Below, in pieces: positions 33,170 through 44,876 of a stretch of DNA of 64,000 nt. The notes under the pieces were generated by a model, which had not been told where the DNA came from, did not search any database, and worked only from the letters and a program-made list of their open reading frames with translations. How positions within the stretch are numbered: the stretch's first letter is position 1; the number at the start of each line of letters is the position of its first letter. Source of the stretch: Scedosporium boydii (taxonomy: Eukaryota > Ascomycota > Sordariomycetes > Microascales > Microascaceae). The stretch covers positions 1-64,000 of the forward strand of contig NJFT01000172.1 in assembly GCA_002221725.1 (NCBI GenBank). The letters are read 5' to 3'. Made by a program: the position numbers and the translations under genes.

Positions 33170-35041
33170 ATGCGCCCAGGCCGGAGGCAGGCCGCCCGGC
33201 TTGCAGCTACCAGAATCTCCGCTCAGGCATCCGAGGTCGACCCAGATGTATCCGTGTCCTCTTTTTCCCACGAAACGCCGTCAAAACCCCAGAGCGCGAC
33301 GACGCGTCAACCAGTCCAACAGGTAACCTCGAGCAACAAAGGCCGTCGTGCGCAAAGCGGTGACGAACACGAAGAGACCCCGCGACCTATCAAGAGAAGA
33401 AAAATCGCGTCGTCAGACGCCAAACGAGACACGAAATTTTCTGAATTACTCTTCGATCGCTCTTCGACTTCGGAGGTTCTTCCCGTCCCCACCAGTGGTA
33501 GACCCCACACGATCGAATACCACCGACCACAGCTACTCCGAAATGATACAAAGGGGAGAGCCGGTCGGGATTCGCTGCTCCGATGGTTCGACTCAGTGAG
33601 CACGACGCGCAACATGCCATGGCGCAAAGCGTGGATTAACCCTCGTGCGAGCACCGACGCTGATGCGCTCCGCGACGCTCTCGAACGGAGGGCCTACGAG
33701 GTTTGGATCAGCGAGATTATGCTTCAGCAAACACGAGTATCTGTCGTTATCGATTATTGGAATAGGTGGATGGCGAAATGGCCGACGATACACGACCTCG
33801 CGGATGCTAGCGTCGACGACGTGCTCCTCGCCTGGAGAGGGTTGGGGTACTACAGCCGCGCGAGGCGGATACATGAGGCGGCGATTCTGGTTGTCAAGGA
33901 CCCCAAAATGAAGGGGCTGCTCTCAGCCGATGCAAAGGAATTAGAGGCAAGAGTCCCAGGTGTAGGGAGGTATACTGCCGGTGCCATCTCGTCCATTGTG
34001 TTTGGTCGCGCAGTCCCCATGGTAGATGGCAACGTCCTTCGGGTTCTCAGCCGACAGCTCGGTATATACGGTAACGTCAAATCAGACAAGACTGTCATCG
34101 ATGTCATGTGGGGTGCGGCCGACGCTCTAGTCAAGGCCGTGGCGGAAGATGTACGCACGACAACAGACCAGGAGATTCTGAGCGATGCTCCAGGACGCTG
34201 GGGTCAGGCGCTCATGGAGCTCGGTAGCACCATTTGTGCGCCGAAGCCAAATTGCGGCTCTTGTCCAATCAGTTCCACGTGCCTCGCATACCAAGAAGGG
34301 ATGGCTCTTGCCCAAAACCGCGCAGGGACAAGGCGCGAGGAGATCAAGAATGAGCTGGTGGACATGGAGGATTTATGCTCCTTGTGCGAGCCGTTCGAAG
34401 AGGCATTGACTGACGAAGACGCCTTCATTCCCGCCGCCAAAAAGAACGGATCTAACGGCACGAGGATTAAGCGGGCCATGAAATCAGCCGGTGAAGGAAT
34501 CGATGCGACGCCTTCCGGCGAGGCTCCCGTCTCCGTCGCCGTCGAGTACGCGCGTAGATTCCCTCTGAAAATAGTCAAGAAAGCAGTCCGAGAGGAGGAG
34601 ACCGTCGTCTGTGCCCTTCGACATCCTGATGGCAGATACCTCATCCGGCGCCGTCCTGAAAAAGGACTCCTGGCTCGGCTCTGGGAACTACCCAGCGGCG
34701 CCCTCTCAGAGGCATCCGCCGGCAAATCCTCGACTCGGAAGACGGCCGCGATCAAGTACGTCAGAGATCTACAGGAGGTGGGCCACGGCGGCCTAGGACC
34801 AAACGTCGTTCTCAAACACGGAGGTGAACTCGGCAGCGTACCGTGGCTGTTCTCCCATCTCAAGTTGACCATGCATGTTCAGATATTTACGATCTCATTT
34901 TCTGGAGATGACCTAGTTGATAAGTCATGCGAATCGGGTCAATGGCGATGGGCGGAAGAGGAGGAGATTGACGAAGAGTCAATGGGCACCGGGATGCGCA
35001 AGTGCTGGGCACTGGTGAGATCCGCAACAGGAGGGAATTAA
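33170..35041 (+). CDS. mutY: A/G-specific adenine DNA glycosylase
   Basis: This base-excision repair enzyme removes adenine mispaired with 8-oxoguanine, in nucleus and/or mitochondria. It is a single exon of 623 residues. The N-terminal 125 residues are basic and low in complexity and may target the nucleus. The catalytic core follows: WISEIMLQQTRV with the catalytic Glu, a helix-hairpin-helix VPGVGRYTAGAI, and the catalytic Asp in PMVDGNVLRV. The iron-sulphur cluster ligands read CAPKPNCGSCPISSTC, i.e. C-x5-C-x2-C-x5-C, one residue shorter in the first gap than the C-x6 seen in E. coli and human enzymes. A C-terminal NUDIX-like 8-oxoG recognition domain starts near residue 480 (CALRHPDGRYLIRRRP, LWELPSGAL). 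An extended linker before it is rich in Glu and Lys. The first ATG at 33170 is assumed. Confidence 0.95.
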   Translation: MRPGRRQAARLAATRISAQASEVDPDVSVSSFSHETPSKPQSATTRQPVQQVTSSNKGRRAQSGDEHEETPRPIKRRKIASSDAKRDTKFSELLFDRSSTSEVLPVPTSGRPHTIEYHRPQLLRNDTKGRAGRDSLLRWFDSVSTTRNMPWRKAWINPRASTDADALRDALERRAYEVWISEIMLQQTRVSVVIDYWNRWMAKWPTIHDLADASVDDVLLAWRGLGYYSRARRIHEAAILVVKDPKMKGLLSADAKELEARVPGVGRYTAGAISSIVFGRAVPMVDGNVLRVLSRQLGIYGNVKSDKTVIDVMWGAADALVKAVAEDVRTTTDQEILSDAPGRWGQALMELGSTICAPKPNCGSCPISSTCLAYQEGMALAQNRAGTRREEIKNELVDMEDLCSLCEPFEEALTDEDAFIPAAKKNGSNGTRIKRAMKSAGEGIDATPSGEAPVSVAVEYARRFPLKIVKKAVREEETVVCALRHPDGRYLIRRRPEKGLLARLWELPSGALSEASAGKSSTRKTAAIKYVRDLQEVGHGGLGPNVVLKHGGELGSVPWLFSHLKLTMHVQIFTISFSGDDLVDKSCESGQWRWAEEEEIDEESMGTGMRKCWALVRSATGGN

Positions 35042-37662
35042 TCACCAGTTTTTGGAATAATGTATAAATCTTAATTTAGCATGTAAGCGTGCGTGCCAAT
35101 CACCGAGATGTTATTCAAATCTTAAAAAGGTCTCCCCGATTGATGCGCAGACGGACTCATCCCGTCAGCTCGGGAGGATCCAACCAGCACACGCGCCCGA
35201 AACATCGGGGTCGGAGCGCAATTCTACCGCACGGTCATGCAAGATTTACAATTGGACTTTGCTCAATTCCACTGCAGAGTATCACCCGCACAGTTCACCT
35301 CAAAGAGAATTATAAAGGAGACGGCCTCCACGGGAGACTTCCCCACAATGTCGCTCACCGATATCACCATGATGGAGATACCCTGTCTGCTTCTCTCCAT
35401 GATCCGAGACTATCAGCTCCATCGCATCGAGGGCAGCCGAGTATCCAAGGGTTTTGGTTTCCAGATGAAAAGAGGAAAAAAAAAAAAAAAAATTCCCAAC
35501 GAATATCTACTTCGTATTGGAATGCATCGGTTGCCTTCTCGTCCCAAGTTAAACCGTTTTCCCTGCCCTGAACGCGACTCAAACTTTCACTCTCAAGGTC
35601 TCAGCACCCTCCATTCGAAGTACGAAGTAGTTGATCCTCGGTTACCCGTCAAATGCCGAAGAGTGTGTCCTACGCTGCGACACTGCCACTTGAGTGGGTC
35701 TGCTGCAGGACTTGGATCAAGAATTCAAGGCTAATTGTCCAGTCCCGAGGAAGCTTCTGCTCCCCTCACGAGCATCGGCTCCGGGCAGTTTCCTCCGGGC
35801 AGCCATGTGCAACTTCCATGCACTATCGATTGCCCAGGGCGAGCTTTAAAATCAGATTGTGCCGTTGTAAGGCTGCCAAGAAGAAGCAACCAAAAGAAAA
35901 GATCCGGGAGAGGGCTCGGGGAACTCTTCTCGCTGTCCCAGAAGTACTTCATACAAGCGAAGATGGAGGAAGAGTCCCTCCAGAGGTGCGCAATCCCATC
36001 AATCTCACCTGATGCCAAAGAAAAAGGAAGCAGCCAACTGTGAAACGGTGCGTCTGCACGACCACAACCGAGCCTGGGTGTGTTAGATTACAGACATGGG
36101 CTAGTGCATCACAACCCTGCATGTGCTCCCAGGGCTGAAGCTAATTGAAATTAGTGCCTAAAATTAGTTTGAGTAATCAAGGAGCATGCAAGGATGAAGC
36201 GGTCCAGCAAGGTTAAGATTGGCGACATGGAACATGGACTCATGGCTCGAGCCTCGAAACCGGGCACGGCGAGCCATGAAGAGAGTAAGACGAAAGAAAC
36301 TTTTCCGGTTCCCCACCTCCCCTTGGCATCTCGTGTGCGGAAAAGAAACAACATCCCTCTCTGAACTGAACGAACGGTCTTCGCGCCTCGCGATTCCAGA
36401 AAACCTATCAGATAATAAATAAGTTTACCCTCGTACGCATACACAACCGAGCAGGTCCGCTACAAACATGTGATTCAAGACCCTCCCTAGCTGCATGAGA
36501 CCACGGACGAATCATCGTCTCAGTCCGACCGCGAACCCATCAATTGACCTCCCTCTTCACTCAACAGGCACCCTTCTCGCACAGGTTGCCCTCCTTTGAA
36601 GTAGTCGATGTGAGTCCAACGCGTGGTACCCCGTCACCATGACGCCAAGGAAGGGCTGAACCTGGCCAGACGCTAAGACTCTTCACGCCTTCCTTCATAC
36701 GAAGTAAATGAGAGGAGACTGTGGCTGATGCCTAACCTAGCTTGCGAACCTAACCTTTCATGGAAATCCAGAACGGTGAGGAGACTCAGGAAAGGATATG
36801 ATCATCAGCAGATAGGTTTCTGTTATCAAGGACTAGTTCCCTCTCTTTACCTAACCAGGATGAATAACGCCTCATGATTGCATTCTTAACACGCATGATC
36901 GAGCTTGATCAGGTACGCGTATAAGGTTTATGAGCTCGATCCGTCCTGGCATTTATTTGTACACGACTTCCAACTGAAATCCGATAACGAGCGGCATTGA
37001 AATTGGTCCAAACCATGGGGTGACAGCAAAGACGTGAATGGTCGGACAAAAACACGACCAGGGTTCCCCAGGAGGGATGAACGACTTCCATTGTGGCTGC
37101 AGTTCACAGCCTGGCGCTTAACAGCCGTGGAGATGTTCATTCGTCTGATATGGACCCCCCCTAGCAGGGGATCCCGGAAGGGCAAGGTCTGAAAATGATG
37201 GTGGTGACATGTCTCTCGAAATCATCTTCCTCGTGTCATGCTCAATGTCCGGGACTCGGGGACTAGATCTCCCTCTTGGAAGTGGAGCTAGCATGTTCTA
37301 GGCCGAGAAGAGGAAGGGGACGGTTGTGTGGATGTGTGAGTATGTGGGTATTATTCCAGATTGCGGAACCAAAGCAGACGGGTAAGCATGCACGACAGGG
37401 AGTTTGGCGACGAGAAGCAGCGAGGGAAGTGCAAACTTTTGAGGAGGGCGAACCTCGAAACCAAGTATATTATGGACCAGCCCAAGCCTCTTGTTCATGA
37501 TTTCCCTTTCCGTTCTTCTCCATCCATCCCTTTCGCCGTCACTCCTTTCACCAAACAAACTAGGTCTCTAATAGACACCCTTCTTTCTTTCACTCTCTTT
37601 CTCTTATTGATACCCCCTTTGTTCATTTGTTTTCTTTTCTTCTCTACTACAATACCGTAATA
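35042..37662. other. gene-poor stretch before PLAC8 gene
   Basis: No ORF shows family features. It contains a 17-A run at 35476-35492 and three copies of the dispersed TACTTCGTA motif (35508-35516, 35621-35629 and 36698-36706). The last 110 bases before 37663 are CT-rich (CTTTCTTTCACTCTCTTTCT), typical of a fungal core promoter and leader. Confidence 0.6.
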
Positions 37663-38362
37663 ATGGCCGCCCCAGTCGAGACCACTATCCAAGCCCAGGC
37701 CGGCGCTCCCGCCCCGCCTGCTGCGGCCCCCGCTCCCGGCGCCGCGAATCCCGGCCCCATCGACAACCGTGACGTCGAGGACTGGAAGAACCGCCTCAAC
37801 GACTTCCTCGCCAAGCCCGCCGAGGTCATCAACTCCAAGTCTCCCGAGGGTTCTAAGTCCTGGTTCGCTGGTCTATTCGACTGCTTCAACCCTATCGACT
37901 CCTGCCTCATTACCTGCTGCTTGCCTTGCGTGACCTTTGGCAAGACGCACCACCGTATGAGGAAGAACGCCAACCTTGAGGGATACGAGCCTATCAATAC
38001 CACCGTATGTCTTATTTCAGATTATTCCTATGCCAAATACTCGCGCCCGGATAAAAATAAGAAAAGATATTTGTTGATTTAACTACGGATAACTAACTCG
38101 GAAATTTTAGTGCCTTCTCCTCGTCGGCTCCTCTTGCGTCGGTCTATCCCTCATTCCCCTCGCCATGCAGCGCGCCGACGTTCGCGCCAAGTACCACCTC
38201 GAAGGTAACTGCATCAGCGATATCCTCATCTCCTGCTGCTGTGGCTGCTGCTCCCTCATCCAGCAGGATAAGGAGGCTGCCCACCAAGAGGCTCTCCTTG
38301 CCGAGGGTGGCGTGAAGGAGCAGTACCAGACTCAGCAGGGCATGGCTTACCCCGGCCAGTAA
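37663..38362 (+). CDS. PLAC8/Cys-rich membrane protein
   Basis: Exons are 37663-38004 and 38111-38362 with a GTATGT to TAG intron, giving 197 residues in frame. An N-terminus rich in Ala and Pro is followed by the PLAC8 domain: FDCFNPIDSCLITCCLPC, then, after the splice, a hydrophobic segment (CLLLVGSSCVGLSLIPLA), KYHLEGNC, and the Cys cluster SCCCGCCSLIQQ, in which family members carry the conserved C-C-x-x-C-x-x-x-Q pattern. PLAC8 proteins in plants and fungi act at the plasma membrane in cell size, cadmium resistance or calcium-related transport; the role here is unknown. The start at 37663 is preceded by a pyrimidine-rich leader ending in TAATAATG. Confidence 0.9.
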
Positions 38363-41300
38363 AGCCCCTTTCTTCTCAAGAAGTAGAGTGATGGGAGGTG
38401 GAGTGTAAAATCTAGGCGGATCAGAATGATGGATTCGATTTGACTTTGGGAAACGGGTTCAAGGACAGGACATGGTAATACAGGTTCCATTTTTGTTAAT
38501 GAGTTAACCGGGCGCGCTATACGAATCAAATACCCTGGCTGTATCCTTAGGATACGGGTACAAAGAAACTACGATTTACTTGCACATCTCCTTCATCACC
38601 TAGTATCATCTGAGAATTCATGCCAGTCGTTGCGGGGAAAGAGCGAGATTCACGCCATCATGCCGCTCTCCCGGAAGCCCTCGGGCGTGTACCCGGAGAG
38701 GGATCACTTCCTCCTAACGAAGCCCGCATCAACATCGACGCTCTCCGGGAAAGCAAAACGCCAAAGCCCTTCCCCCAACCAGGAACCCCTTGAGGTCAGC
38801 TGCGCTCGTCTAGCGGCTCAGGACCCACATGATGCCGAAGGGCAGGACGTAGTCGACGAGTCACGCCATCCTTCGCCCGATGAGGGCAAGACAAGACCCG
38901 GAATTGACAGAAGCTAATGATGGAATGGTAGACGTTGACGTCAGGAGCAAGCAGTCTCCCGTTCGTGGTGAGACGGCGAGCGAGTCGCCAACAAGAATGC
39001 ATTGCACTCAAAACACTTTGTATTTTGCCGCTTAAACAGAACCAGACTTTTTTTTTGTCCTCCCCTCTGAACGACGCACCGGGGAAATGGAACATTCTAT
39101 ACCTTGGTATATGGTTGGGGATTCTTACATCGGCTGTCCCTCATGCTCGCGCATCTGATTTGAAAATTGTCGTCAATCATAATCGAAGAGGGAGAATATG
39201 GGACGGAATCCAAAGAGGCCGGACGAGGGAACAAGGTTGACCCAAATTTTCGTATTGATGGCCCATCCTTACATGGTCAAATCCGTTTCGTGGCGTGCTG
39301 TCCCTGGGCGGCGATCTGAATCCGTCTCATCTCGACTACGAACTGGGTGTCTGTGAGGATGCAAATCCTTTCCACCGTCGCATGTTTGGGAAAACAAACC
39401 CAAGATACGCTCAAATGCGGTCGCGGGGACCTCACGGCTTGGGACTTGGGACATACTTTCTCGCCACTTCATGCGGAAGAATTCGACTGAGGCAATGGAA
39501 CAACCAAAGAACGCGCAGGAGATGGGGAGGATGGGGGAAGAGAATCACGATGTGCATGCCAAGTTTGGTTTCGGGTGCGGATGGCGACCTTGCTCCTCCA
39601 TTGCGGAGAGTATCATTCACACTCACTCCAGAAAGCCAGGGGATCGATGGATCCGTTACTTGTTGGGATGAACACAGACTGCTGATTACATTACAAGGGC
39701 ACGCAGTGATCAACCGGAGGCACCGAACAATCATCATGAACACGTGGTGAGTGTCAGTTTGAGGTGCGAGAAGTCCTGCCCTGGTCGGTGTTCTCCGGCC
39801 CGGTGATCGGTGGGCTGCCGGAATACTACGGGTATTGAGGTTGAAGAAACGAAAGGCTTGAAAATTGTTTCACTGCTTCAAATTTCTAGGTTCTCATTCC
39901 CAAATTAATCGGGTGAGTCTTGCGGCCCTCGGGGAGAAATACGTGTAGCCAACAATGCGCCGAGCTCGTTTCCTGGTTAGAACTCTTTGTGCCGTCGAAA
40001 CGGGTGAACAAAGTAAAATCCATGAACCTTATTTCTCGGCCCTGTGTCACGGACAGCGCCAGAGGCGGGATGCGGAATACAGAATAAGAAGAGAGAGAGG
40101 ATTTGGGCGACCGAGAGAGGAACAGGGCGGAGAAGGATGACACTGCATTGCAGAGGCGGGTTCGGCAGAGGGAAGAAGCGAGGCCAAGAAGCGCAATTGA
40201 AGCGCTAGAATAACTCAATTGTCTGCTCCATCGCCATTTCCATCTCCTCGGAAGGGAAGCGGCAAAGCCTGAGAAGTGCTTCATGGTCGATCAATATGGG
40301 GATGGGTTTTCCATATTTTCCATCACTGCACACTAACACTACTACCACAGGCACCGGCACGCGACTCGCTCGCCTGAACTTGCGGGCTTGTACCAGACAG
40401 AGATTGACCGTACCTGATGCAATCCCATTTAGCCAGTTAGACGAAGCGCGAGGAGGGCGAGTGTGTCTTTGAAACCCGAGACGCCGTCTGTGTCAGATTC
40501 GGCACCTCAGCACGGACGCCGATGCATCCGACCGGGATGGACTGAGTTGAGGAGGACTGGACAAAGTCGACGTCCCAAAATGGAAAACCCAGATGCCATT
40601 TGGCTTGGTTCATTGGTTGTGTTGCTCGTCGCTCGTTGGCTAGCCCAGGGCAGGCCCAGGCCACGACCGATCGCAGTTCGGCTTGGGGGTGTGCCACTAC
40701 CGCTCTCTGGCCCCTCCTCTCCCAAGACGTGCCATTGATGCCCTTGTCGTTCGGTTTCTCGTTCTAAATGTAGATTTCTGGGTTGTCAGGACTAGCCAGT
40801 TCAATGCTCTTGATGCGCGCCGTTCCAACCGTTGCTCCATGCGCCATGCTCCCCGCTCGCGCACCAATCTTGACCACTTGAGCGCTTTCCCTCCCTGGCC
40901 AGCCAAGTGAACACCTTCCCTTCCTACAGTTCCCCGTCCCCTTCTCGACCCCTGTCCAGGTCAATCGTCATCACAAGGGACCCTCCCACTTCGTACTCCA
41001 CCTTGCCCTTCCTCTCTCTTGTATAATACAACGTAGCGCTCTTCGGCAATCCCCCGGAAGAGATCATCTAGCGATCTCCAAGACCTTGATCGGCCGGTCA
41101 TCTCGTCCTCGCAAGGCCGGTTAAATACACCTTCGAGACCGATGCCGAAGCCCATCCAGCGTCAATCTCTGCCTCTCCAGCCAATGTCGTCGTAGAACTT
41201 CGTCCCATCTTGATGCCTGGCATAATTCGAGAAAACAGCCTCGTCTGGCGCGGCTCTATTGGGCTATTCATCCACCACGTTTCAGTTTCCTTAGCATTCA

Positions 41301-41679
41301 GATCTAATTCTGGCCTCTTGCGCCTGTCTGGCTCTCAGGCCTGGGCAACATGAAACGTCAACGTCCTACCACCACCACCATCGCCCACCGCGAGCAGAAA
41401 CTCACAGACACACCGCCTCACCACACAACCACACAACCGCACCACGTACACTACTTCGTAGAAAGCAGAATCTGCAAGCTCTTGACCGGGCAGGAAGATG
41501 AAAAATCAAAATTAGAGTTAGCCCTTCGTAGGACAATCTGCACACGCCCTCCACCCCTCCTTCATGTACTCCATTTTGATGTACGACGTTCTACGTCCGG
41601 GCCCCGGCTCCTTGGGCTCCCGGGATGCATGTACGCCCTCAGCATCTGTCAGTCCCCATTTCATTGACATCATCTGCCT
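38363..41679. other. gene-poor stretch
   Basis: Many short overlapping frames are present, none with recognisable motifs. It contains a motif copy TACTTCGTA at 41452-41460 and one partial copy near 40988. An annotated non-coding RNA or a lineage-specific gene cannot be excluded from sequence alone. Confidence 0.5.
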
Positions 41680-42199
41680 CTCTCTCTGTGACTCGCTCTC
41701 TCGGACAACTCCCTCTCGATCTACCTAATCTTCTTCTCCAACCCACATCTGCTCGGCACTCTGCTGTTTCCTTCTTCCCGTCGCCATCCGTCGGGTTACT
41801 CAATATATCCTTGACCCACCCCAACCTACCTCCGACACTTGACCGGGTTTTGAACTACTCTACTCCCTTTTCTTTCCCTTTGATCAAGCCTCTACCCGCC
41901 CATCCATTCCCCTCCTTCTCTTTCTTCTTTCTTTTCTCTCGTTTAGTTTCCAATTTTTCAGCCAACTTTTCTCTCTTTCGGAATCTCGTTCAGCGTGTCG
42001 TTCTCTTCTACAAATCCTGCTGGCCAGATATGCGTGTTTGATTTTTTGGTTTTGATTTTCTCTTTCTATTCTAATTTTTACTTCATTCCCTCTTCTGGTG
42101 AGTTCTCCGCGAAGAACCAACAGTCTTAACCAGAATGTCAATTTATCAACTAACTCCAAAAAAACGTAGGATTCGAAACCCAAAGGTACAACGACAACA
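41680..42199 (+). promoter_or_regulatory. pyrimidine-rich leader
   Basis: This long CT-rich tract (CTCTCTCTCTGTGACTCGCT near 41690, then TTTCTTTCTTTTCTCTCG near 41930) lies directly upstream of the membrane-protein gene and probably forms its promoter and 5' leader. It contains short upstream frames. A GTGAGT-like donor near 42098 and a TAG at 42166-42168 could bound a leader intron. Confidence 0.45.
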
Positions 42200-43357
42200 A
42201 TGTCCAACTTCGAAATGAGGAGGCGGCCGCGCCAACTTCCCGGCCCTTTCAACCCCTTCAGCCCTCCGAGCCCATTCATCCCCGGCAGCGTCCCCTCCAA
42301 CCTCATCGTCCCTCCTCCTCCGCCAACGAACCCTGCCGCCGCCATACCTCTCACCTCTGGCTTCTTCCAACCTCCTGCGCCCGCCGAAACGCCCGCCGCC
42401 GCTGCTCCGTCTCCAGAGCCCCAAGTCACCCTCACGGCCTTGAACCCGCCTGCCGCGACGGAGGTGCCCGTCCCCGTCGCCTTCCCGAACGTCGCTCCGG
42501 CCCCGGCGATTGCGAGCGATTTCGTCGACGGAGACTTTTCCATTTCGGTGCAGCCGGAGAATTCTTTGGGTTTGGTCGTTGATGGGGTAGGGACCCCGAC
42601 GCAGGCTACTCCCGAAGTTGTGACGGTGGACGGTTCGGCGACGGTTGGTGGCGCCGCTACCGCTAGTACGCCGACGGGAGGTATTGCCTTTGGGTCAATC
42701 GGTGGGTTTATACTTCCTTTCCTTTTTTTTTTTTTTTTTTTTTTTTTCCGGGAACGCCAACGGCCTGATCACTAACATAGAGCTTGTCTTTTTAAAGCGG
42801 GCATTGCCTTCCTCGTCAGCATTGTCTTCCTCTTCTACAAATGGCGCAACGGCACCCTCCCTCAATCCGTCAACCGGCTCGCCCTCAAGTTCCGCCCAAC
42901 CTCTCCCGACGCCGATAACATGGAGAAGGGCCTCACGAGATCCGATTCCGTCTCCATCAGGACCGCCTCTACTACCGGCACTTCTTATTCCAAGGCTATC
43001 AACTCCATAAAGGCCTTCATTCGACCGTCGACTTCTTCGGGGGCCTCTTCTAGCGCCGAGCAGGGCATCTCCGATCACATGCCCAGCATCTCCGCGCCGA
43101 CGGTATACAACGGACCTCAGGCTGACAAGCTAGCGGTGCCTTTGCCACTACACCTTGCGAAACTCCAGGCCGCGGGGTTGTGGACCGCCGAAGGTAGCGA
43201 GACCGTCAACGCCGCGGCTATAGCGGCGGCAGTAGCAACGGGGCCCATGAACCCCAAACCCGTCGTAGCGGAGCCGCTGGTTCATCCGCTCAGGGCACAC
43301 AAGGTCCAGTCTCAGGAAGGAGTTGCGGAGGACAAGCAGGCTTCCTGGCCGCTGTGA
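42200..43357 (+). CDS. proline-rich single-pass membrane protein
   Basis: Exons are 42200-42701 and 42798-43357, giving 353 residues. The N-terminal half is Pro/Ala-rich with many Thr and Ser, likely an extracellular or cell-wall-spanning segment. The exon junction rebuilds a single membrane helix (GIAFGSIAGIAFLVSIVFLF) followed by basic residues KWRNG, a stop-transfer signal, and a Ser/Thr-rich cytosolic tail. No signal peptide is clear at the start, so it may use the helix as a signal anchor. The architecture resembles fungal wall-stress or Mid2-like sensors, but I see no WSC or Cys-rich domain, so this is only a resemblance. The intron contains a 25-T run. Confidence 0.75.
42723..42747. 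repeat. 25-T run inside an intron
   Basis: This is an uninterrupted T25 starting 21 nt after the donor of the intron in the gene at 42200-43357. Such tracts are prone to length change. Confidence 0.9.
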
Positions 43358-44093
43358 GAGCAGAACGGGCCCATGAATCCTTCAAATTTTCCTTGTTTTG
43401 TTTTTTCGTTAACCCCCTAAGCGAATCACGACGTATGAGATATACATAACGGATCAATACCTTTGGGTTGGGCGAACTCGGTTTGGTGGCTGGTCCCAGC
43501 GTGTGTCAGCGGTGCTAATGCGGTCCCTTGTTTCTTCTATTGTTATTATTCTTCGTCTTCTTCTTCTTCTCCCTATCCCTTGATCCCCTATTTTCAACAT
43601 TCCTCCTCTCCCATTTGTGGTATTATTGATTTTAATTGAGGAGGAAAGGTATTGAGTTGTGTGTGTGGTTGGTGTCGGGGTCAGGGATACGGCGACAATG
43701 CCTTCGTGCGTTGCGGACTGCAGGTTCTTCGGTCTGGTGCTTCGATTTTCTTTTCCTTCCATGTTCTACTTCTGGTTGCGATACCACTGCTGTTTTCGTT
43801 CTTCATGCTCATCCTCCTGCCCGTTCATGTTGTTACGCTCGGTTTGTAATGGAGAGATGCTTCCTACTTTTGCGTTCGGTTCGTCGACGAGTCGGAACGA
43901 GATGAATGCTCTTTCTTCCCTTCCCTTGTGTGTAAATCTCGATAAAAAATAAAATGTATATAAAAGCAAAACCAAAGCTCAATTTGACATGTCCGCTGCA
44001 AAATGCTCTCAATAGTAGATCTCACATAATACCTCATAAAGTCGGAAACAGACGCCAGAAAGGATGATTCCAAGTGAATCCTTTTTAAAATAA
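43358..44093. other. convergent intergenic region
   Basis: No gene found. A TTC-rich microsatellite-like patch lies at 43545-43575. Confidence 0.5.
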
Positions 44094-44876
44094 TTAATCA
44101 ACCCATGCCCATTTGGCCAAGACTCGACCATCCACCTCCCTCGCCAACTTCGTAAACGCCGTCAAGGACATGTCGAGGTCGGTCGGCGCACACCCGGTGC
44201 ACCGATCCACGACCACTACATCCACCGACCTCTCCCCCTTCCCTTCCTCGACAAAGTCTCTCCGCACCCGAATCTTCTTTCCGCAAAGGGGATTCGTGTT
44301 CGGATTCCCGCCCTCCTGCATCGAGTCCCACAGGGTGTGGGACACCGAAACGATCATCTCGCTGTTCTTGCTCACCCAACCGCAGGCACCCATGCCTGGT
44401 TCGTAGAAAGTTAGATCGCCTTCCCAAGGCCCCTCGCCGCTCGTCGGAAACGGTAGGTTCTGCTCTCTATCGCGGTCGGAAAGCCCAACACCCAATCCAA
44501 CGGGTAGGATAATGAGAAGAATAAGGAGAGCCGGTGTCAAGACGAAAAGGAAAAAGTAGTTGCGGCTGAGTCCGAGATACTTTTTCTCTGGCGGGAAGTA
44601 GGCATCTAAGAATGGGACCCTGCTCGCAGCCGGCGGCCTAATCCTGGTCCCGGTATCCACGCTGGCCGTCGTGCCGACGTCGATGGAAGACTCGCGAATG
44701 GATTCTTTCAGGGGCGGGACCTTCGATGCATCGGCGGCGGCGGCGGCGGGGAGGGGCTTAGGCGCCATGCTGGTGCGAAGCCAGCTTACGAGGGAGCTCC
44801 GCTTTCGACCGGTTTCCCATTCGGGCGATTGATAGACTTGCGCCGACGTGGGGCGCGGAGCCTCCTCGTCGCCCAT
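44094..44876 (-). CDS. membrane-anchored double-psi beta-barrel (RlpA/expansin-like) protein
   Basis: This is a single exon of 260 residues. A cytosolic N-terminus of about 105 residues, charged and Ala/Pro-rich, leads to one hydrophobic helix (FLFVLTPALLILLIILPVGL, about residues 108-130). The C-terminal domain of about 110 residues follows: GDLTFYEPGMGACGW, NPLCGKKIRV, DVVVVDRCTGCAPTDLDMS, and AFTKLA. This is the double-psi beta-barrel fold of RlpA, barwin and expansin-like proteins, including the CGW and the Asp of the V-V-D-R-C motif. Topology would be type II, with the barrel outside or in a lumen. Most fungal members are secreted with a signal peptide, so the long cytosolic tail is notable. 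The function is probably cell-wall binding or remodelling. Confidence 0.85.
   Translation of the reverse strand: MGDEEAPRPTSAQVYQSPEWETGRKRSSLVSWLRTSMAPKPLPAAAAADASKVPPLKESIRESSIDVGTTASVDTGTRIRPPAASRVPFLDAYFPPEKKYLGLSRNYFFLFVLTPALLILLIILPVGLGVGLSDRDREQNLPFPTSGEGPWEGDLTFYEPGMGACGWVSKNSEMIVSVSHTLWDSMQEGGNPNTNPLCGKKIRVRRDFVEEGKGERSVDVVVVDRCTGCAPTDLDMSLTAFTKLAREVDGRVLAKWAWVD

Noticed and set aside
39269..39750. 151-codon plus-strand ORF with opposing minus-strand ORFs
   Set aside because: Composition is random-like and no family is recognisable.
41884..42543. 219-codon minus-strand ORF, Gly/Ala-rich
   Set aside because: Reverse of the Pro/Ala-rich first exon of the membrane-protein gene.
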